A stretch of 64,000 nt of DNA, from the IMG/VR virus record IMGVR_UViG_3300034685_000230, positions 25,472-89,471 of that record; one strand, given 5' to 3'. The position numbers and the translations under genes are program-made. Positions 24,101-31,919 of the stretch are shown one piece after another; positions within the stretch are counted from its first letter, which is position 1, and each line of letters starts with the position of its first letter. The notes under the pieces are model-generated. The model was not told where the DNA came from. It worked only from the letters and a program-made list of their open reading frames with translations, and searched no databases. The DNA comes from a virus.

Positions 24101-24753
24101 TGCATGAAGGAGACCGGACCCGAAGCCCTGCCGCCGCAGCCGCCGGCTATCAGCGCTCCCTTCTCTCTCAAGTTTCCAAAGTTAGCACCGACCCCGCCGC
24201 CAAACTTTGAAATTATCGCAGCGTTCTTAACGCTGTCGAATATCCCCTCGATCGAGTCAGGAACCTCAATGGTAAAGCACGCGAACATCATCTGGTTCTT
24301 ACTGTAATTCTTAGAAATCTTTTCATACGTGTCTCTTATCTCTTCGTAATTCTCTCTAGCAAGTGTCTTGTAGAGGTACTTACTCAGCGCTTTGTTTGAG
24401 CTGATTCCAACGCCGGCCGAAAACAAAGTTGGGGAGTTAAACAAAAACCTGTGACTCATCATGTCGTTGTATATACTGTTCTCTATGTTTAGCACGTACT
24501 CTAAGTCCTCGTCAGGCATGCCTTCCCTGTACTCCCCGGCAGCGACAACCCTCGCGACTCTCCGGCACAGCTGGGAGTAGTTACTCTCCCTTTGCCCGTC
24601 GGGTAAGTCCATGAAATACCTTAGCTTCAAAACTTCCTGAGCGTTCTCGTCAACCTCTTTGTTCATGGTTACTAGCGGTGATGGCTGCGCAAACACCCTC
24701 TCCCTGTACAGCTTGCTTAAGGAAGCACTGTCCGTAGGCAACGTATACTTCAC
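21184..24753 (-). CDS. nrdJ: class II (B12-dependent) ribonucleotide reductase with an in-frame intein
   Basis: 1189 aa, of which about 845 is extein. Motifs: FNSPTLF (105-111), FGGGVGANF (184-192), the split active-site NP/CGEQPLPNDSSCNLGSINL (344-345 joined to 689), FAPYIDSAISKTVNMP, and a C-terminal redox pair in SCPTCTI. The C-terminal TTKCSSPYGSIY domain and CxxC tail are those of adenosylcobalamin-dependent NrdJ. It makes dNDPs/dNTPs without oxygen or a small subunit, suiting an anaerobic host. No B12 riboswitch fits in the short upstream gap. It divides nucleotide supply work with ThyX and the deaminases. Confidence 0.92.
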   Translation of the reverse strand: MKYTLPTDSASLSKLYRERVFAQPSPLVTMNKEVDENAQEVLKLRYFMDLPDGQRESNYSQLCRRVARVVAAGEYREGMPDEDLEYVLNIENSIYNDMMSHRFLFNSPTLFSAGVGISSNKALSKYLYKTLARENYEEIRDTYEKISKNYSKNQMMFACFTIEVPDSIEGIFDSVKNAAIISKFGGGVGANFGNLREKGALIAGGCGGRASGPVSFMHNWNAMGSSVVQGGKRRAALMGILNVHHPDIEEFVSCKESDGNLNYFNISVAVDDKFMEALRSDGVYDLVSPASGRVVKTVKARNLWDKICQNAHKNGDPGLFFIDTANRDNLLKSDGRYRIEATNPCLTGDTLVATADGRNAVAFKQLAEEGKDVPVYCLNSDNHIVVKTMRNPRVTGYDKDVYEIKLFDGSVIKATGDHKFKTESGEYKEVSELRAGDSLWVGSKILHDVELNRLEIQEKTREAIKSNFNQSSELRQKYTNIDNNTVVDNIKREISNLRDRYLQDRLAKKLEVCQQYTDLKCFINENSIYVEKYCEVCGKKFTVPFNRREISACSSECGHKLAVLKTNSSTTREERRQLIADKRKEIQERFSKRRIDLNAKLNKQLEKKESISKYSKGEAQAKLLEEPLPLEDYGRVRKPSQHYNNRIISISYIGKETVYNGTVDEYHNICTVLPTSTDSELYFVNSLQCGEQPLPNDSSCNLGSINLAEFVDENRSFNYKEFKDQVLRSVYYLDLVIDVTNYPLKKIEKNTKDIRPVGLGIMGLADACIMMGIKYGSREFEEFSLSVARILAEYSLIASAAIALLKGPYPHFDEESGERNYLTRVVRGSDISSSSIDSIVSEVIPNSDLPVSFKNALACVYNDRSYIVSDELVLELFKSVFSTERGKGGLRNSRRLSIAPTGTISILLNTSSGIEPNFSYEWTRDVVVSPTERRQLTYYHRLYNEENKARGLLVKAHDITPEQHVRAVAVFAPYIDSAISKTVNMPSESTVDDVRKIYEYCFDNGIKGVTIYRDGSRSGQPIKKIDRDESGGQKGRVRPRPQFVQGVTTKCSSPYGSIYITANFDDDKRMFETFISIGKSGSILKSITEALGRVISLALRSGVDIEDLVSTLSDIAGSEVWFYKSLRGKEIVVKSIPDAASKMLADLNKYYLSLYDSRKLAEDDCEEVKESPSIEEFMHFGTSCPTCTI
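22690..23721 (-). other. intein in NrdJ, inserted at NP/CGEQ
   Basis: 344 residues, NrdJ residues 345-688. The N-terminal splicing block is CLTGDTLVATADG; a B-block T-x2-H-type GDHKFKT follows; the end is EYHNICTVLPTSTDSELYFVNSLQ directly before Cys+1. The last residue is Gln and the one before it Leu, instead of the usual His-Asn. Gln-ended inteins are known, for example in iridovirus RNR. The middle (about 22900-23420) is AT-rich, very charged, and has a C-x2-C...C-x3-C finger (CEVCGKK, CSSECG), perhaps part of a degenerate homing module. No LAGLIDADG or HNH motif is seen. Confidence 0.88.
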
Positions 24754-24834
24754 TCCTTAAAAGTTTAATGTTTCAAGCGCTGTTAATTCTAAAATTAAAC
24801 TAAACCACACAAACCTACGATCGGAGTTGGTTAA

Positions 24835-25452
24835 GTGGTAACAGAGTTTAACTTTATCAAGAACCTTGAAAAAAACTACGACCTGCACCCGGTCGTCTGC
24901 TACTACTGCGGAAAACCCCTCCCCTTCAAAAAGTTTTACAAACAGCAAGATGTACCAAAAAAGTTTTGTAGTAAAAAATGTAAGAATTCCTACATTGAAG
25001 AAACACGCGATATCGTAGAAACAACCGAAGAGTTCTCCTCTCAAACCGAAAGAGCCATCTATACCTTCCTAACTATGCAGTACCCCAACTACATAGTAAG
25101 ACACAACTTGAGGGACGTGTACCCACCCTACGAGATAGACATGTGCGTTGAAACTAATAAATTTCCCATTTATCTAGAGTACAACGGGACGTTCCATCAG
25201 CCTAACTCTCGTAAGAAACAGCTAAATGACAAGATAAAAAAAGACGAACTCTGCGTTCGAAGACAGCTAAAGCTAGTTCGCTTGTGGAGCGAAATCGGAA
25301 TCTACTCTAGACCCTCTGTGTTTAATGAAGCTCTTAAAAAACTAAAGGAAGAAATTGATACACTCATTAAGAATAATATAAGCGGCGGTAAGTGTATAGA
25401 GATAGTTGTCGACAAGAATGAAGAGTTTCATAGATACACCGAAGAGTTTTAG
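24835..25452 (+). CDS. free-standing homing endonuclease-like protein (zinc finger plus EDxHD/Vsr-like)
   Basis: A 205-aa protein transcribed against its neighbours. Residues about 20-50 form a treble-clef-like finger (VCYYCGKPLPF...KKFCSKKCKNSY). The C-terminal half has SQTERAIYTFL, YEIDMCVETNKFPIYLEYNG-TFHQ and KLVRLWSE, the E...D...E-x-N-G...H layout of EDxHD/Vsr-type homing nucleases. It lies 80 bp from the start of the intein-bearing nrdJ, as free-standing phage endonucleases often flank the gene they cut. The GTG start is preceded by GGTTAA only. Confidence 0.65.
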   Translation: MVTEFNFIKNLEKNYDLHPVVCYYCGKPLPFKKFYKQQDVPKKFCSKKCKNSYIEETRDIVETTEEFSSQTERAIYTFLTMQYPNYIVRHNLRDVYPPYEIDMCVETNKFPIYLEYNGTFHQPNSRKKQLNDKIKKDELCVRRQLKLVRLWSEIGIYSRPSVFNEALKKLKEEIDTLIKNNISGGKCIEIVVDKNEEFHRYTEEF

Positions 25453-25465
25453 AATTTAAGTTAAC

Positions 25466-25933
25466 TTAACCTACAGGTACACTATTCTTCTTAGCTTGCT
25501 CCTCTACATATTTCTTACCCTTTCGAATAGCTACTACTCCCCACCTCGCGTCCCTGTAGTCAATCCACCAGGACGCTCTGGTTTCCTTTAGTAGCTCTGT
25601 AAGACCCAGCCTTGCTAAAAATTCCTCCTGCGTAGACTTTTCTTCAGGGTTGAGTTTGTAAACTTCCAACTGCTTCTCTATTGCTTTTATCGCTTCCATC
25701 CTGATCTTAAGCGCCCAGTCGACTTGCTTTTTGCTCCCCGTTAGTTCGGGGAGTTTCATCTCCCTACTCTTTTCCTTAGCTTCCTCTAGTTCTTTCTCAC
25801 GCTTCTCGGCCTTACACCCGTCGCACAACCAGTAGTAGTGCTCCACCTTGTAGTTCCTATCCTTCATCTTACCGTACAGCTGTACTTCAAACTCTTTCCT
25901 ACACTCGCGGCACTCAACCTTTGTCCACGCCAT
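25466..25933 (-). CDS. zinc-ribbon protein with LPELTGSKKQ motif
   Basis: A 155-aa protein. Two C-x2-C knuckles (CRECRKEF near 8, CDGCKAEK near 35) form an N-terminal zinc ribbon, then a Glu/Lys helix, then LPELTGSKKQVDWALKIR. I associate this segment with Firmicutes and phage proteins of unknown function. AGGAGAT precedes the ATG. Likely nucleic-acid or protein binding; role unknown. Confidence 0.6.
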   Translation of the reverse strand: MAWTKVECRECRKEFEVQLYGKMKDRNYKVEHYYWLCDGCKAEKREKELEEAKEKSREMKLPELTGSKKQVDWALKIRMEAIKAIEKQLEVYKLNPEEKSTQEEFLARLGLTELLKETRASWWIDYRDARWGVVAIRKGKKYVEEQAKKNSVPVG

Positions 25934-25981
25934 TCCAAATCTCCTCCATTCAGTTTATACACTACCATTTATTGCAACAGC

Positions 25982-26836
25982 TTACTCGTAATTCCTTATC
26001 ACTACTTCATCAACTTCCCTGTACTTTCCATAGGCTAAATTAATTGATCTTCTAGCTCGAACCATGGTAATGTTGTAAGCTGAGTACTGTTCCCTTATAA
26101 AATCCGTCGCAGAGTTTGAGAGCATAAACTTAATCCCTCTTTTGTTTAAATTATCACAAGACTCACGTAACCTTACCTGATCATCTCGAGTAAACCCACC
26201 CGTTGAGTACCCCGTGAAGTAGGACGCGTTCGAACCACGGTCGTACGGCGGGTCAAGGTAGACAAACGTGTCTTTAGGTAGTAACTCTAGAACTTCTGCA
26301 AAATCAGTGGAGGTTAAGTAAATCACCGCTTTGTTAAAGTAAGTACTCACCGCGCGCAGTGCGGGAGCGTTTACAATGTTAGGGTTACGGTAGTTAGCAA
26401 AGGAAGCGTTAAACTCACCGGCGCTGTTAACCCTGTACAAACCGTTGTAGCAGGTCTTGTTGAGGTAAATCATGCGGGCAGCTCTTTGCACGTCTGATAG
26501 AGTAGAGTACCTCACTTTATCCCTATCCCAATCTCTGACAGAATAAAAACAATCAGCATCGTTCTTAAACTCTTGCAAAACTTTAATTAGAGATTCTACG
26601 TCTTCTTTTATAACCTTGTACGCGTTGATTAAATCAGCGTTTATATCGTTAACATACGCTACACTAGGCTGTAAGGCAAAAAGCAGCGCCCCACCGCCGA
26701 CAAACGGCTCACAGTATGTAGTAACACGCTGCGGAAGAAGGGGTGTTAGAGTGTTTAACAACCGCTGCTTACCACCAAGCCACTTTAAAACGGGAGCGAC
26801 TAACTTACTTTTATCCGCTGCAACCTTCTTCTCCAT
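25982..26836 (-). CDS. DNA adenine-N6 methyltransferase (Dam/D12 class)
   Basis: 284 aa from ATG 26836; the frame is open to a TTG at 26866. Motifs in D12-class order: KWLGGKQRLL near residue 19 (SAM site approach), YCEPFVGGGALLF near 43-55 (motif I), VNDINADLINAY, NKTCYNGLYRVN, and catalytic DPPYDRGS near 195 (motif IV). The enzyme methylates adenine in a short site, likely GATC, shielding phage DNA from restriction. There is no cognate endonuclease beside it. The upstream 26867-27012 gap has no gene. Confidence 0.9.
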   Translation of the reverse strand: MEKKVAADKSKLVAPVLKWLGGKQRLLNTLTPLLPQRVTTYCEPFVGGGALLFALQPSVAYVNDINADLINAYKVIKEDVESLIKVLQEFKNDADCFYSVRDWDRDKVRYSTLSDVQRAARMIYLNKTCYNGLYRVNSAGEFNASFANYRNPNIVNAPALRAVSTYFNKAVIYLTSTDFAEVLELLPKDTFVYLDPPYDRGSNASYFTGYSTGGFTRDDQVRLRESCDNLNKRGIKFMLSNSATDFIREQYSAYNITMVRARRSINLAYGKYREVDEVVIRNYE

Positions 26837-27012
26837 AATTGTATACTTCACACGGTTAATTAACAATATTATTAATATAGCTAGTTACTATCTGTGTACA
26901 CGTACACCTAACATAAAACTGTATCACTTTAAGCCAAAACACCGCCAAGCGTACGCGGTAGAGTAAGTATCCTTTCGTTAACACGTGTATTTCCCCTCTC
27001 TACCAGTTAGAC

Positions 27013-27663
27013 TCAGTCTATAATGTAGAGAACATTCATAAACAAGTCAGTTACGTTGTCTAAATCCACACCGCTATCTAACGTGTCTCTAACGCTCAGA
27101 ATAGGAAAGTATAACAGCATAGCGTTCTTAACGGTGTTTCCAGCCGTTAGTCGAGACACACCCGCTAGGGATCCATATACGTCCCCCGCTTCAACGTTAC
27201 CTACCGTTTTAACTAGTGTAGAAATTGTTTGTACGCTCGGCAACCAGTTGTTAGACTTACTGTTAGTGTTAGAAGGTTTAAGCGTGTCAGTAATTCTATC
27301 TGCAGCCTTGTCAGTCAACTGCAGGTACAAGCTGTCGCCAAAGTCGTTGTCTAACAGCCTGTAGAAGTAAGCGTGAACCTCTCCGACACCAGCTAGTACC
27401 TCATACTTATGCGTGTACACACCTACCCGGTGCATTGAACTGCCAACCAGAGTTAACTCACTGTAGTCATTTCTATGTAAAGCCGCGTACGCTATATATG
27501 TAGTAAACTCTCTTACATTTTTAATGTAATACTGAACGTTTGGCTCACTCTTACTGAATACATAGCCGGTGTTGTCACCCTGGTCTACGTACGCGACACC
27601 GGCGTACGCTACGCCTGTAAACACTAGTAAAAAACACGCTAGCAGTATGAAAAATTTTTTCAT
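27013..27663 (-). CDS. exported protein of unknown function, paralogue of the next gene
   Basis: 216 aa from ATG 27663, with GGGGAGGTAAGAG just upstream. A classical signal peptide (MKKFFILLACFLLVFTGVAYA, cleavage after AYA) is followed by VAYVDQGDNTGYVF, then PNVQYYIKNVREF, AALHRNDY and KYEVLAGVGEVHAYFYR. All of these recur in the 148-aa neighbour. The C-terminal 90 residues are extra and have no recognised motif. Secretion to the wall or surface suggests superinfection exclusion or envelope modification, but nothing proves this. Confidence 0.7.
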   Translation of the reverse strand: MKKFFILLACFLLVFTGVAYAGVAYVDQGDNTGYVFSKSEPNVQYYIKNVREFTTYIAYAALHRNDYSELTLVGSSMHRVGVYTHKYEVLAGVGEVHAYFYRLLDNDFGDSLYLQLTDKAADRITDTLKPSNTNSKSNNWLPSVQTISTLVKTVGNVEAGDVYGSLAGVSRLTAGNTVKNAMLLYFPILSVRDTLDSGVDLDNVTDLFMNVLYIID

Positions 27664-27710
27664 AACTCTTACCTCCCCTTCGAACACTGAGCTAACCCAC
27701 ACCTACTAGA

Positions 27711-27739
27711 ATTATAACACACACCGCTGCGAGTGTACA
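27711..27739 (-). promoter_or_regulatory. promoter of the 216-aa exported protein
   Basis: On the minus strand TGTACA (27739-27734), 17 bp, TATAAT (27716-27711), about 50 nt before the start codon. Confidence 0.65.
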
Positions 27740-27742
27740 CCG

Positions 27743-28189
27743 TTAGAATTCAATCATTTCGGTAAACCCGTCTTCAGGAACCTCGGGTAGGCCGTGCTCC
27801 TCTATGTAGTCCTCAATAATCTTAATGTCGTTCGCGGACAGTACCATGTCTTGCTCAAACAAGTATCCGTCACCCATAGGGCGGTAAAGCTGTATGACAA
27901 CCAACCCCTCACCGCACAAAATCTCGTACTTATACAAGTGTTTTCCTATATAATACGCCTGGTCTGTTACGTAAATAAAGTGATCATGCTCATTTCTAAG
28001 CGCTACTGCATACACAACATATACATAAAATTTATACAAGTCTTTAATGTAATACCTAGCGTTTGGATTATCCTCGTCGTATAAGTAGCCGAAGTTGTTT
28101 CCCTCGTCTACTAGTGCAAGGTCGGCAAACACCGGCGTTGCAAACGCTACTAACAACAAGCAAATTACGAGAGTCAGTACTTTTTTCAT
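27743..28189 (-). CDS. exported protein of unknown function, paralogue of the previous gene
   Basis: A 148-aa protein with signal peptide MKKVLTLVICLLLVAFATPVFA, then LALVDEGNNFGYLY, PNARYYIKDLYKF, YAVALRNEHD and KYEILCGEGLVVIQLYR, colinear with the 216-aa protein. The mature part is acidic and ends in a helix (DIKIIEDYIEEHG). AGGAGGAGATAGG gives a strong ribosome site. It has its own promoter 40-70 nt upstream. The tandem pair probably arose by duplication. Confidence 0.7.
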   Translation of the reverse strand: MKKVLTLVICLLLVAFATPVFADLALVDEGNNFGYLYDEDNPNARYYIKDLYKFYVYVVYAVALRNEHDHFIYVTDQAYYIGKHLYKYEILCGEGLVVIQLYRPMGDGYLFEQDMVLSANDIKIIEDYIEEHGLPEVPEDGFTEMIEF

Positions 28190-28225
28190 ACCTATCTCCT
28201 CCTATAATCAATTTAAGTTTATTTA

Positions 28226-28254
28226 ATTATAATACACTGTATGTAATTTGTAAA
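28226..28254 (-). promoter_or_regulatory. promoter of the 148-aa exported protein
   Basis: On the minus strand TTTACA (28254-28249), 17 bp, TATAAT (28231-28226): the best example of this phage's sigma-A type consensus on the minus strand. Confidence 0.8.
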
Positions 28255-28260
28255 CTAGTA

Positions 28261-29847
28261 CTATTCAATACTCAAGTCCGGCCTGAACACCGTATAGTCT
28301 ATCTCGTCAACCAGCTCGCTTACGTAATTTAGGTCAAAAAAGCGAGCGCTGTCAAACTTAGACACGCTCCTGACCCACTTGTTGTACAGCAGCAGCTCGT
28401 GTAGGTACTCTCCGGCACAGCTTGACTCAACGCCGAACTCCGCGTTCAACACCGGTAGTAGTTCACGCAGGTAAATGCTTCCAGTTCTAAAGTACTCGCT
28501 AGTCACTAACTCAGCGGTGCGAAGGTTTCTCTCTAAGTCCCACTCGGGTAAGTAAGACATCACTAAAAGCTTTCTGTACTGGTCATGAAACTGCTGGCCG
28601 TAGCGCTCCAGTACGTAGGCTAAGTTGGCTTTTATTTTCGCGTCAGCCTCAGTAACTAGCCTGTTATAGTAACCTAAATCACTTTTTGGAAAGGCGTACT
28701 TACTGCACAGCGCTACCTCGTCCTCTACAAACCTTCCCAGTATTAGAGCCTGGTAGTCTACGCCGACCCTTATCTCAACGTCCTCTAACTCAGAGTCTAC
28801 CAACCGGTTAAACTCACTCTCTAAGTCCGTGTAGCAATCCTCAACGGGAGACTCCCTCAGCCACGTAGCGATACCGACCTCGTGCTGACCAAACCTACCG
28901 GCTCTACCGGTGAGTTGGTGAAACTCCGAGGGTCTTAGGTACCCGATACCAGGTTTGTAGACTTGCGCTATCACCGCGTACTTTGCCGGTAAGTTTACCC
29001 CCAGCGCTAGGGAGTCCGTACCGATAACGGTGTCGACAAAGCCGTTTCTGTACAAGTACTCGATAAACATTTTTTCCTTAGGCAGTAGCTTACCGTGGTA
29101 CTTTGAAACACCGATCTCCCACTCTGGGAAAAAGTTAACACGGTACTCCGACGCTAAGTCGGATATCTTTCTTATCTTCTTGTCGGAAATTCTTTTCCTA
29201 CACCCGTAAAGCTCGTTAATCAGAGTTCTAATAGCCTTACGCGAAAAGCAAAAGACTAAGGCGTCCCTAACCTTACTCAGCTTAACGCCCCTTCGGTTGA
29301 CCTCCAGCGGTACTAGCCTCTCCTTCGAAGTTGCTAGGCAAAACTTCCTGTCGGTTAGACCCTCAACGTACTTCTTAATCTCCGCCGGCTTGCTGCACGT
29401 AGCTGACATTAAGAGCATGTCGGTCTTTCTACTGGTGTTTGTGATGGACTCAGTGTAGCAGCGGGCCCTGTCCTCGTTGTTGAATATGTAGTGAAACTCG
29501 TCAATGACTACGTACGACGGGACCTTGTAGTAGTGCTGGTAGTAGATTTCCTGCGTCATGCAGAGAACCTTAGCCCTTGGGTTCCACTTAACGTCACCGG
29601 TGATTAACCCAACGTCCAACCCTTCCTTCTTCAACTCTCTGTACCGTTCGTTAGACAGAGCCTTGATCGGTGCGGTAAAGATTATCTTTCGAAAGTCATC
29701 GCTCAGAATGTTCGCCCAGGTATACGCGATCAATGTCTTGCCCGAATTCGTGGGCATCACCACGAGGGCGTTCTTATTCTTTACTCGGTCAATGATTCTT
29801 CTCTGAAACTCGGTGGGCTTAAGCTCGTTGCCGATTAGGTTTTTCAT
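28261..29847 (-). CDS. superfamily II helicase, Ski2-like
   Basis: 528 aa from ATG 29847; the frame is open to 29859. Motif I is PTNSGKT near residue 33, Ia TAPIKALSNER, motif II DEFH near 116, motif III SAT near 149. Helicase C motifs are GTDSLALGVNLPAK and HQLTGRAGRFGQHE. The DEFH/ALGVNLPA/QLTGRAGR set is that of Ski2/Mtr4-like rather than UvsW-like helicases. Family members unwind RNA or branched DNA 3'-5'. It lies at the head of the recombination gene run and may serve fork repair or RNA turnover. Confidence 0.8.
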   Translation of the reverse strand: MKNLIGNELKPTEFQRRIIDRVKNKNALVVMPTNSGKTLIAYTWANILSDDFRKIIFTAPIKALSNERYRELKKEGLDVGLITGDVKWNPRAKVLCMTQEIYYQHYYKVPSYVVIDEFHYIFNNEDRARCYTESITNTSRKTDMLLMSATCSKPAEIKKYVEGLTDRKFCLATSKERLVPLEVNRRGVKLSKVRDALVFCFSRKAIRTLINELYGCRKRISDKKIRKISDLASEYRVNFFPEWEIGVSKYHGKLLPKEKMFIEYLYRNGFVDTVIGTDSLALGVNLPAKYAVIAQVYKPGIGYLRPSEFHQLTGRAGRFGQHEVGIATWLRESPVEDCYTDLESEFNRLVDSELEDVEIRVGVDYQALILGRFVEDEVALCSKYAFPKSDLGYYNRLVTEADAKIKANLAYVLERYGQQFHDQYRKLLVMSYLPEWDLERNLRTAELVTSEYFRTGSIYLRELLPVLNAEFGVESSCAGEYLHELLLYNKWVRSVSKFDSARFFDLNYVSELVDEIDYTVFRPDLSIE

Positions 29848-29902
29848 AGAAGACCGCACTTTCTAAGTTGGTTTGCTTTATATTGACTAACTGTAAGTTA
29901 AC

Positions 29903-31702
29903 CTAACTCACGGACTCAACTCGAGACGTTTTGTCTTTCTTTACCACTAGAATGTGCTTAACGTTTGTAGCGCTGTCTATATCCTCGATAGGTAGCGGGA
30001 TGTGTGATATTACGAAAAGGTCTACCCGGTGCCTCCTCTGCACGTCGAGCAGGGCCTCGGTCACAGCCTTTATACCTGGGTAGTCTAGGGAGTCAAACAC
30101 CTCGTCCAGTATAAGAAACTTAGGCATGTTCGGGTTTAAGTGGGCGGTAAACTCATACAGGGAGAGCATCATAGCGATGTCAATCCTCTTTCTCTCCCCC
30201 GAACTCATCTGCCAGTAATTAGTCTCAAAGTTGTCCTTGTACAGAAGAATGTCTATCTGCCCGTCGTCGTCTATCTCAATCTTACTGAGGATCTCGTTGT
30301 TGTAGAGCTTTGAAATGTAGTAGTCAAAGATGTCACTCAGTATGTTGATGTACTTTCTAATGATAGCGCTGCGGAGTAGGGACTTGGGCGCGAAGAGGTT
30401 GTACCAGTAGTCTAGGTTCTGCTTCCAGTTGCTTCGAATACCGATAGCCCTACCGATAGCCTCTAGCTTTTTCTCGTACTTATTCTTGTCGACACCGCTG
30501 TCGCTACTACTCTCTAGCTCTTCAATCTCCTTCCTTACCTTTTTAATCTCTGCCTGAACGTTATTTACACTCTGTTCGTTTAGAACCTTGTCGTTGTTAA
30601 TCTTATTCAGCTGTTCCCTCAACTCACTCTTACTCTTAGCTACCTCAGTCTTTTTCTTACTAACGCTTTCTACTTCTTTCAAAATTTCTTCTAGCTTGAC
30701 TGAAAGCTTACTCAACTCATCCTTGTACTGCTCGCTTATCCTTTCAGTGTGGTTCCTGGGTACGTACTGCTTGCACGTCGGGCACTCGATGTCAACTAGC
30801 GAGTCTATCTTCTTTAATTCCTTCTCAAGCTTGTCCATACTCTTTCTTACGTAGCTAGCGTTGCTCTGGCAGTCTAGCAAGCGCTTGTCTAGATCCTCTA
30901 TCTCTTTGTCAAGAGTCTTTATACTTGTCTCTAGCCACTCGGTGTCTTCAAACTCTACGCACTTTAGGTCGTCTAACTTACTAGTTAACTCTAGCAGTCT
31001 AGACTCTAAGTAACTCTTGTACTTACCCTTGTTTTCATCCACTATGTTTATAATCTCTTCGATATTCTTATAGCTGTAGGTTAACCTGTCTAGATACTTT
31101 TCGTTTAAGTTTTTAAAGTCCTTAACCTTGTTGTAGTAGTCGTCTATTATGTTTAGATCTATTATGTTCTTAAAAAAGTCTAAACGCTGCCCGTAGTTCA
31201 TAGACAAGAGGTTAACGTTGTCCCTGTAATACACTATGACCTGGGAAAACACCTCGGGTAAAATGTTCACAAACAGCTTGATGTCCTTGTCGGACAGCCT
31301 CTTCGTCCTCTTTGTCTTTTCCTCACCGTCGATTAAGACACTCACGGAGCTAGACCCGTCGTACTGCTTGATCCTAGTTATGACAAGGTTCTTCGGACCG
31401 TCGTCCGTATTGATTAAGTACTCTACCTCGTTAAACATGTCCTGCGCACCGTACTTAACCATGTCGTTAAGCCGTACCTTCTGCTTTGTCCCCCTCAAGC
31501 CCTTACCGTATATGTTGTAGGTTACGGACTCGCCTATGAGGGCGGACTTACCGCTGCCGTTGCTAGCATCCTCACTGTCGCTGTCGTAGTTAACACCGCT
31601 AATGATATACAGGACCGGGTCGTCGCTGACACTCCGCACTAAGTCTAAGTCAACACTACTAAACGACAGAAAGTTTCTAAGCCTTATACTCTTAATGCGC
31701 AT
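29903..31702 (-). CDS. SbcC/Rad50-like recombination ATPase (gp46-like)
   Basis: A 599-aa protein with N-terminal RLRNFLSFSSVDL and Walker A NGSGKSALIGE. Long coiled coils flank a zinc hook C-x2-C (ECPTCKQYV, near residue 306). The ABC signature is MSSGERKRIDIAM and Walker B FLILDEVFDSLD near 531. It pairs with the SbcD-like nuclease encoded 200 bp upstream; in T4 the gp46/gp47 complex resects DNA ends for recombination-dependent replication and helps degrade host DNA. Confidence 0.93.
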   Translation of the reverse strand: MRIKSIRLRNFLSFSSVDLDLVRSVSDDPVLYIISGVNYDSDSEDASNGSGKSALIGESVTYNIYGKGLRGTKQKVRLNDMVKYGAQDMFNEVEYLINTDDGPKNLVITRIKQYDGSSSVSVLIDGEEKTKRTKRLSDKDIKLFVNILPEVFSQVIVYYRDNVNLLSMNYGQRLDFFKNIIDLNIIDDYYNKVKDFKNLNEKYLDRLTYSYKNIEEIINIVDENKGKYKSYLESRLLELTSKLDDLKCVEFEDTEWLETSIKTLDKEIEDLDKRLLDCQSNASYVRKSMDKLEKELKKIDSLVDIECPTCKQYVPRNHTERISEQYKDELSKLSVKLEEILKEVESVSKKKTEVAKSKSELREQLNKINNDKVLNEQSVNNVQAEIKKVRKEIEELESSSDSGVDKNKYEKKLEAIGRAIGIRSNWKQNLDYWYNLFAPKSLLRSAIIRKYINILSDIFDYYISKLYNNEILSKIEIDDDGQIDILLYKDNFETNYWQMSSGERKRIDIAMMLSLYEFTAHLNPNMPKFLILDEVFDSLDYPGIKAVTEALLDVQRRHRVDLFVISHIPLPIEDIDSATNVKHILVVKKDKTSRVESVS

Positions 31703-31712
31703 CGAGTCACCC

Positions 31713-31919
31713 TTACTCTACCGGGGGTACCGGTGGGTTCTCTTTCGAACTCGCCTGCTCCTTAAACGTATGCTCTAGATACCGAGCCCAGCTGTCGATC
31801 GCTATTACTAGTGAGATACCCTCTAGAGTTTGCTTGTTAATCACCCAAACTGCTAGATTAACAAGCTTGATTGCTAGAGACAACCTCAGTTCCGAAAAAA
31901 AATTCTTCACGCTTCTCAC
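31713..31919 (-). CDS. small protein of unknown function
   Basis: A 68-aa protein lying between the SbcC-like and SbcD-like genes and overlapping the latter by 4 nt (ATGA-type junction). It has an amphipathic, partly hydrophobic helix (LAIKLVNLAVWVINKQTLEGISLVIAI) that might touch membrane, and a Pro-rich tail (NPPVPPVE). No family recognised; a T4 gp46.1-like small insert is the best positional analogy. Confidence 0.55.
   Translation of the reverse strand: MRSVKNFFSELRLSLAIKLVNLAVWVINKQTLEGISLVIAIDSWARYLEHTFKEQASSKENPPVPPVE

Noticed and set aside
24754-24834. Cobalamin riboswitch upstream of the B12-dependent RNR
   Set aside because: The gap is only about 80 bases and shows no B12-box-like block. 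Too short for the aptamer.
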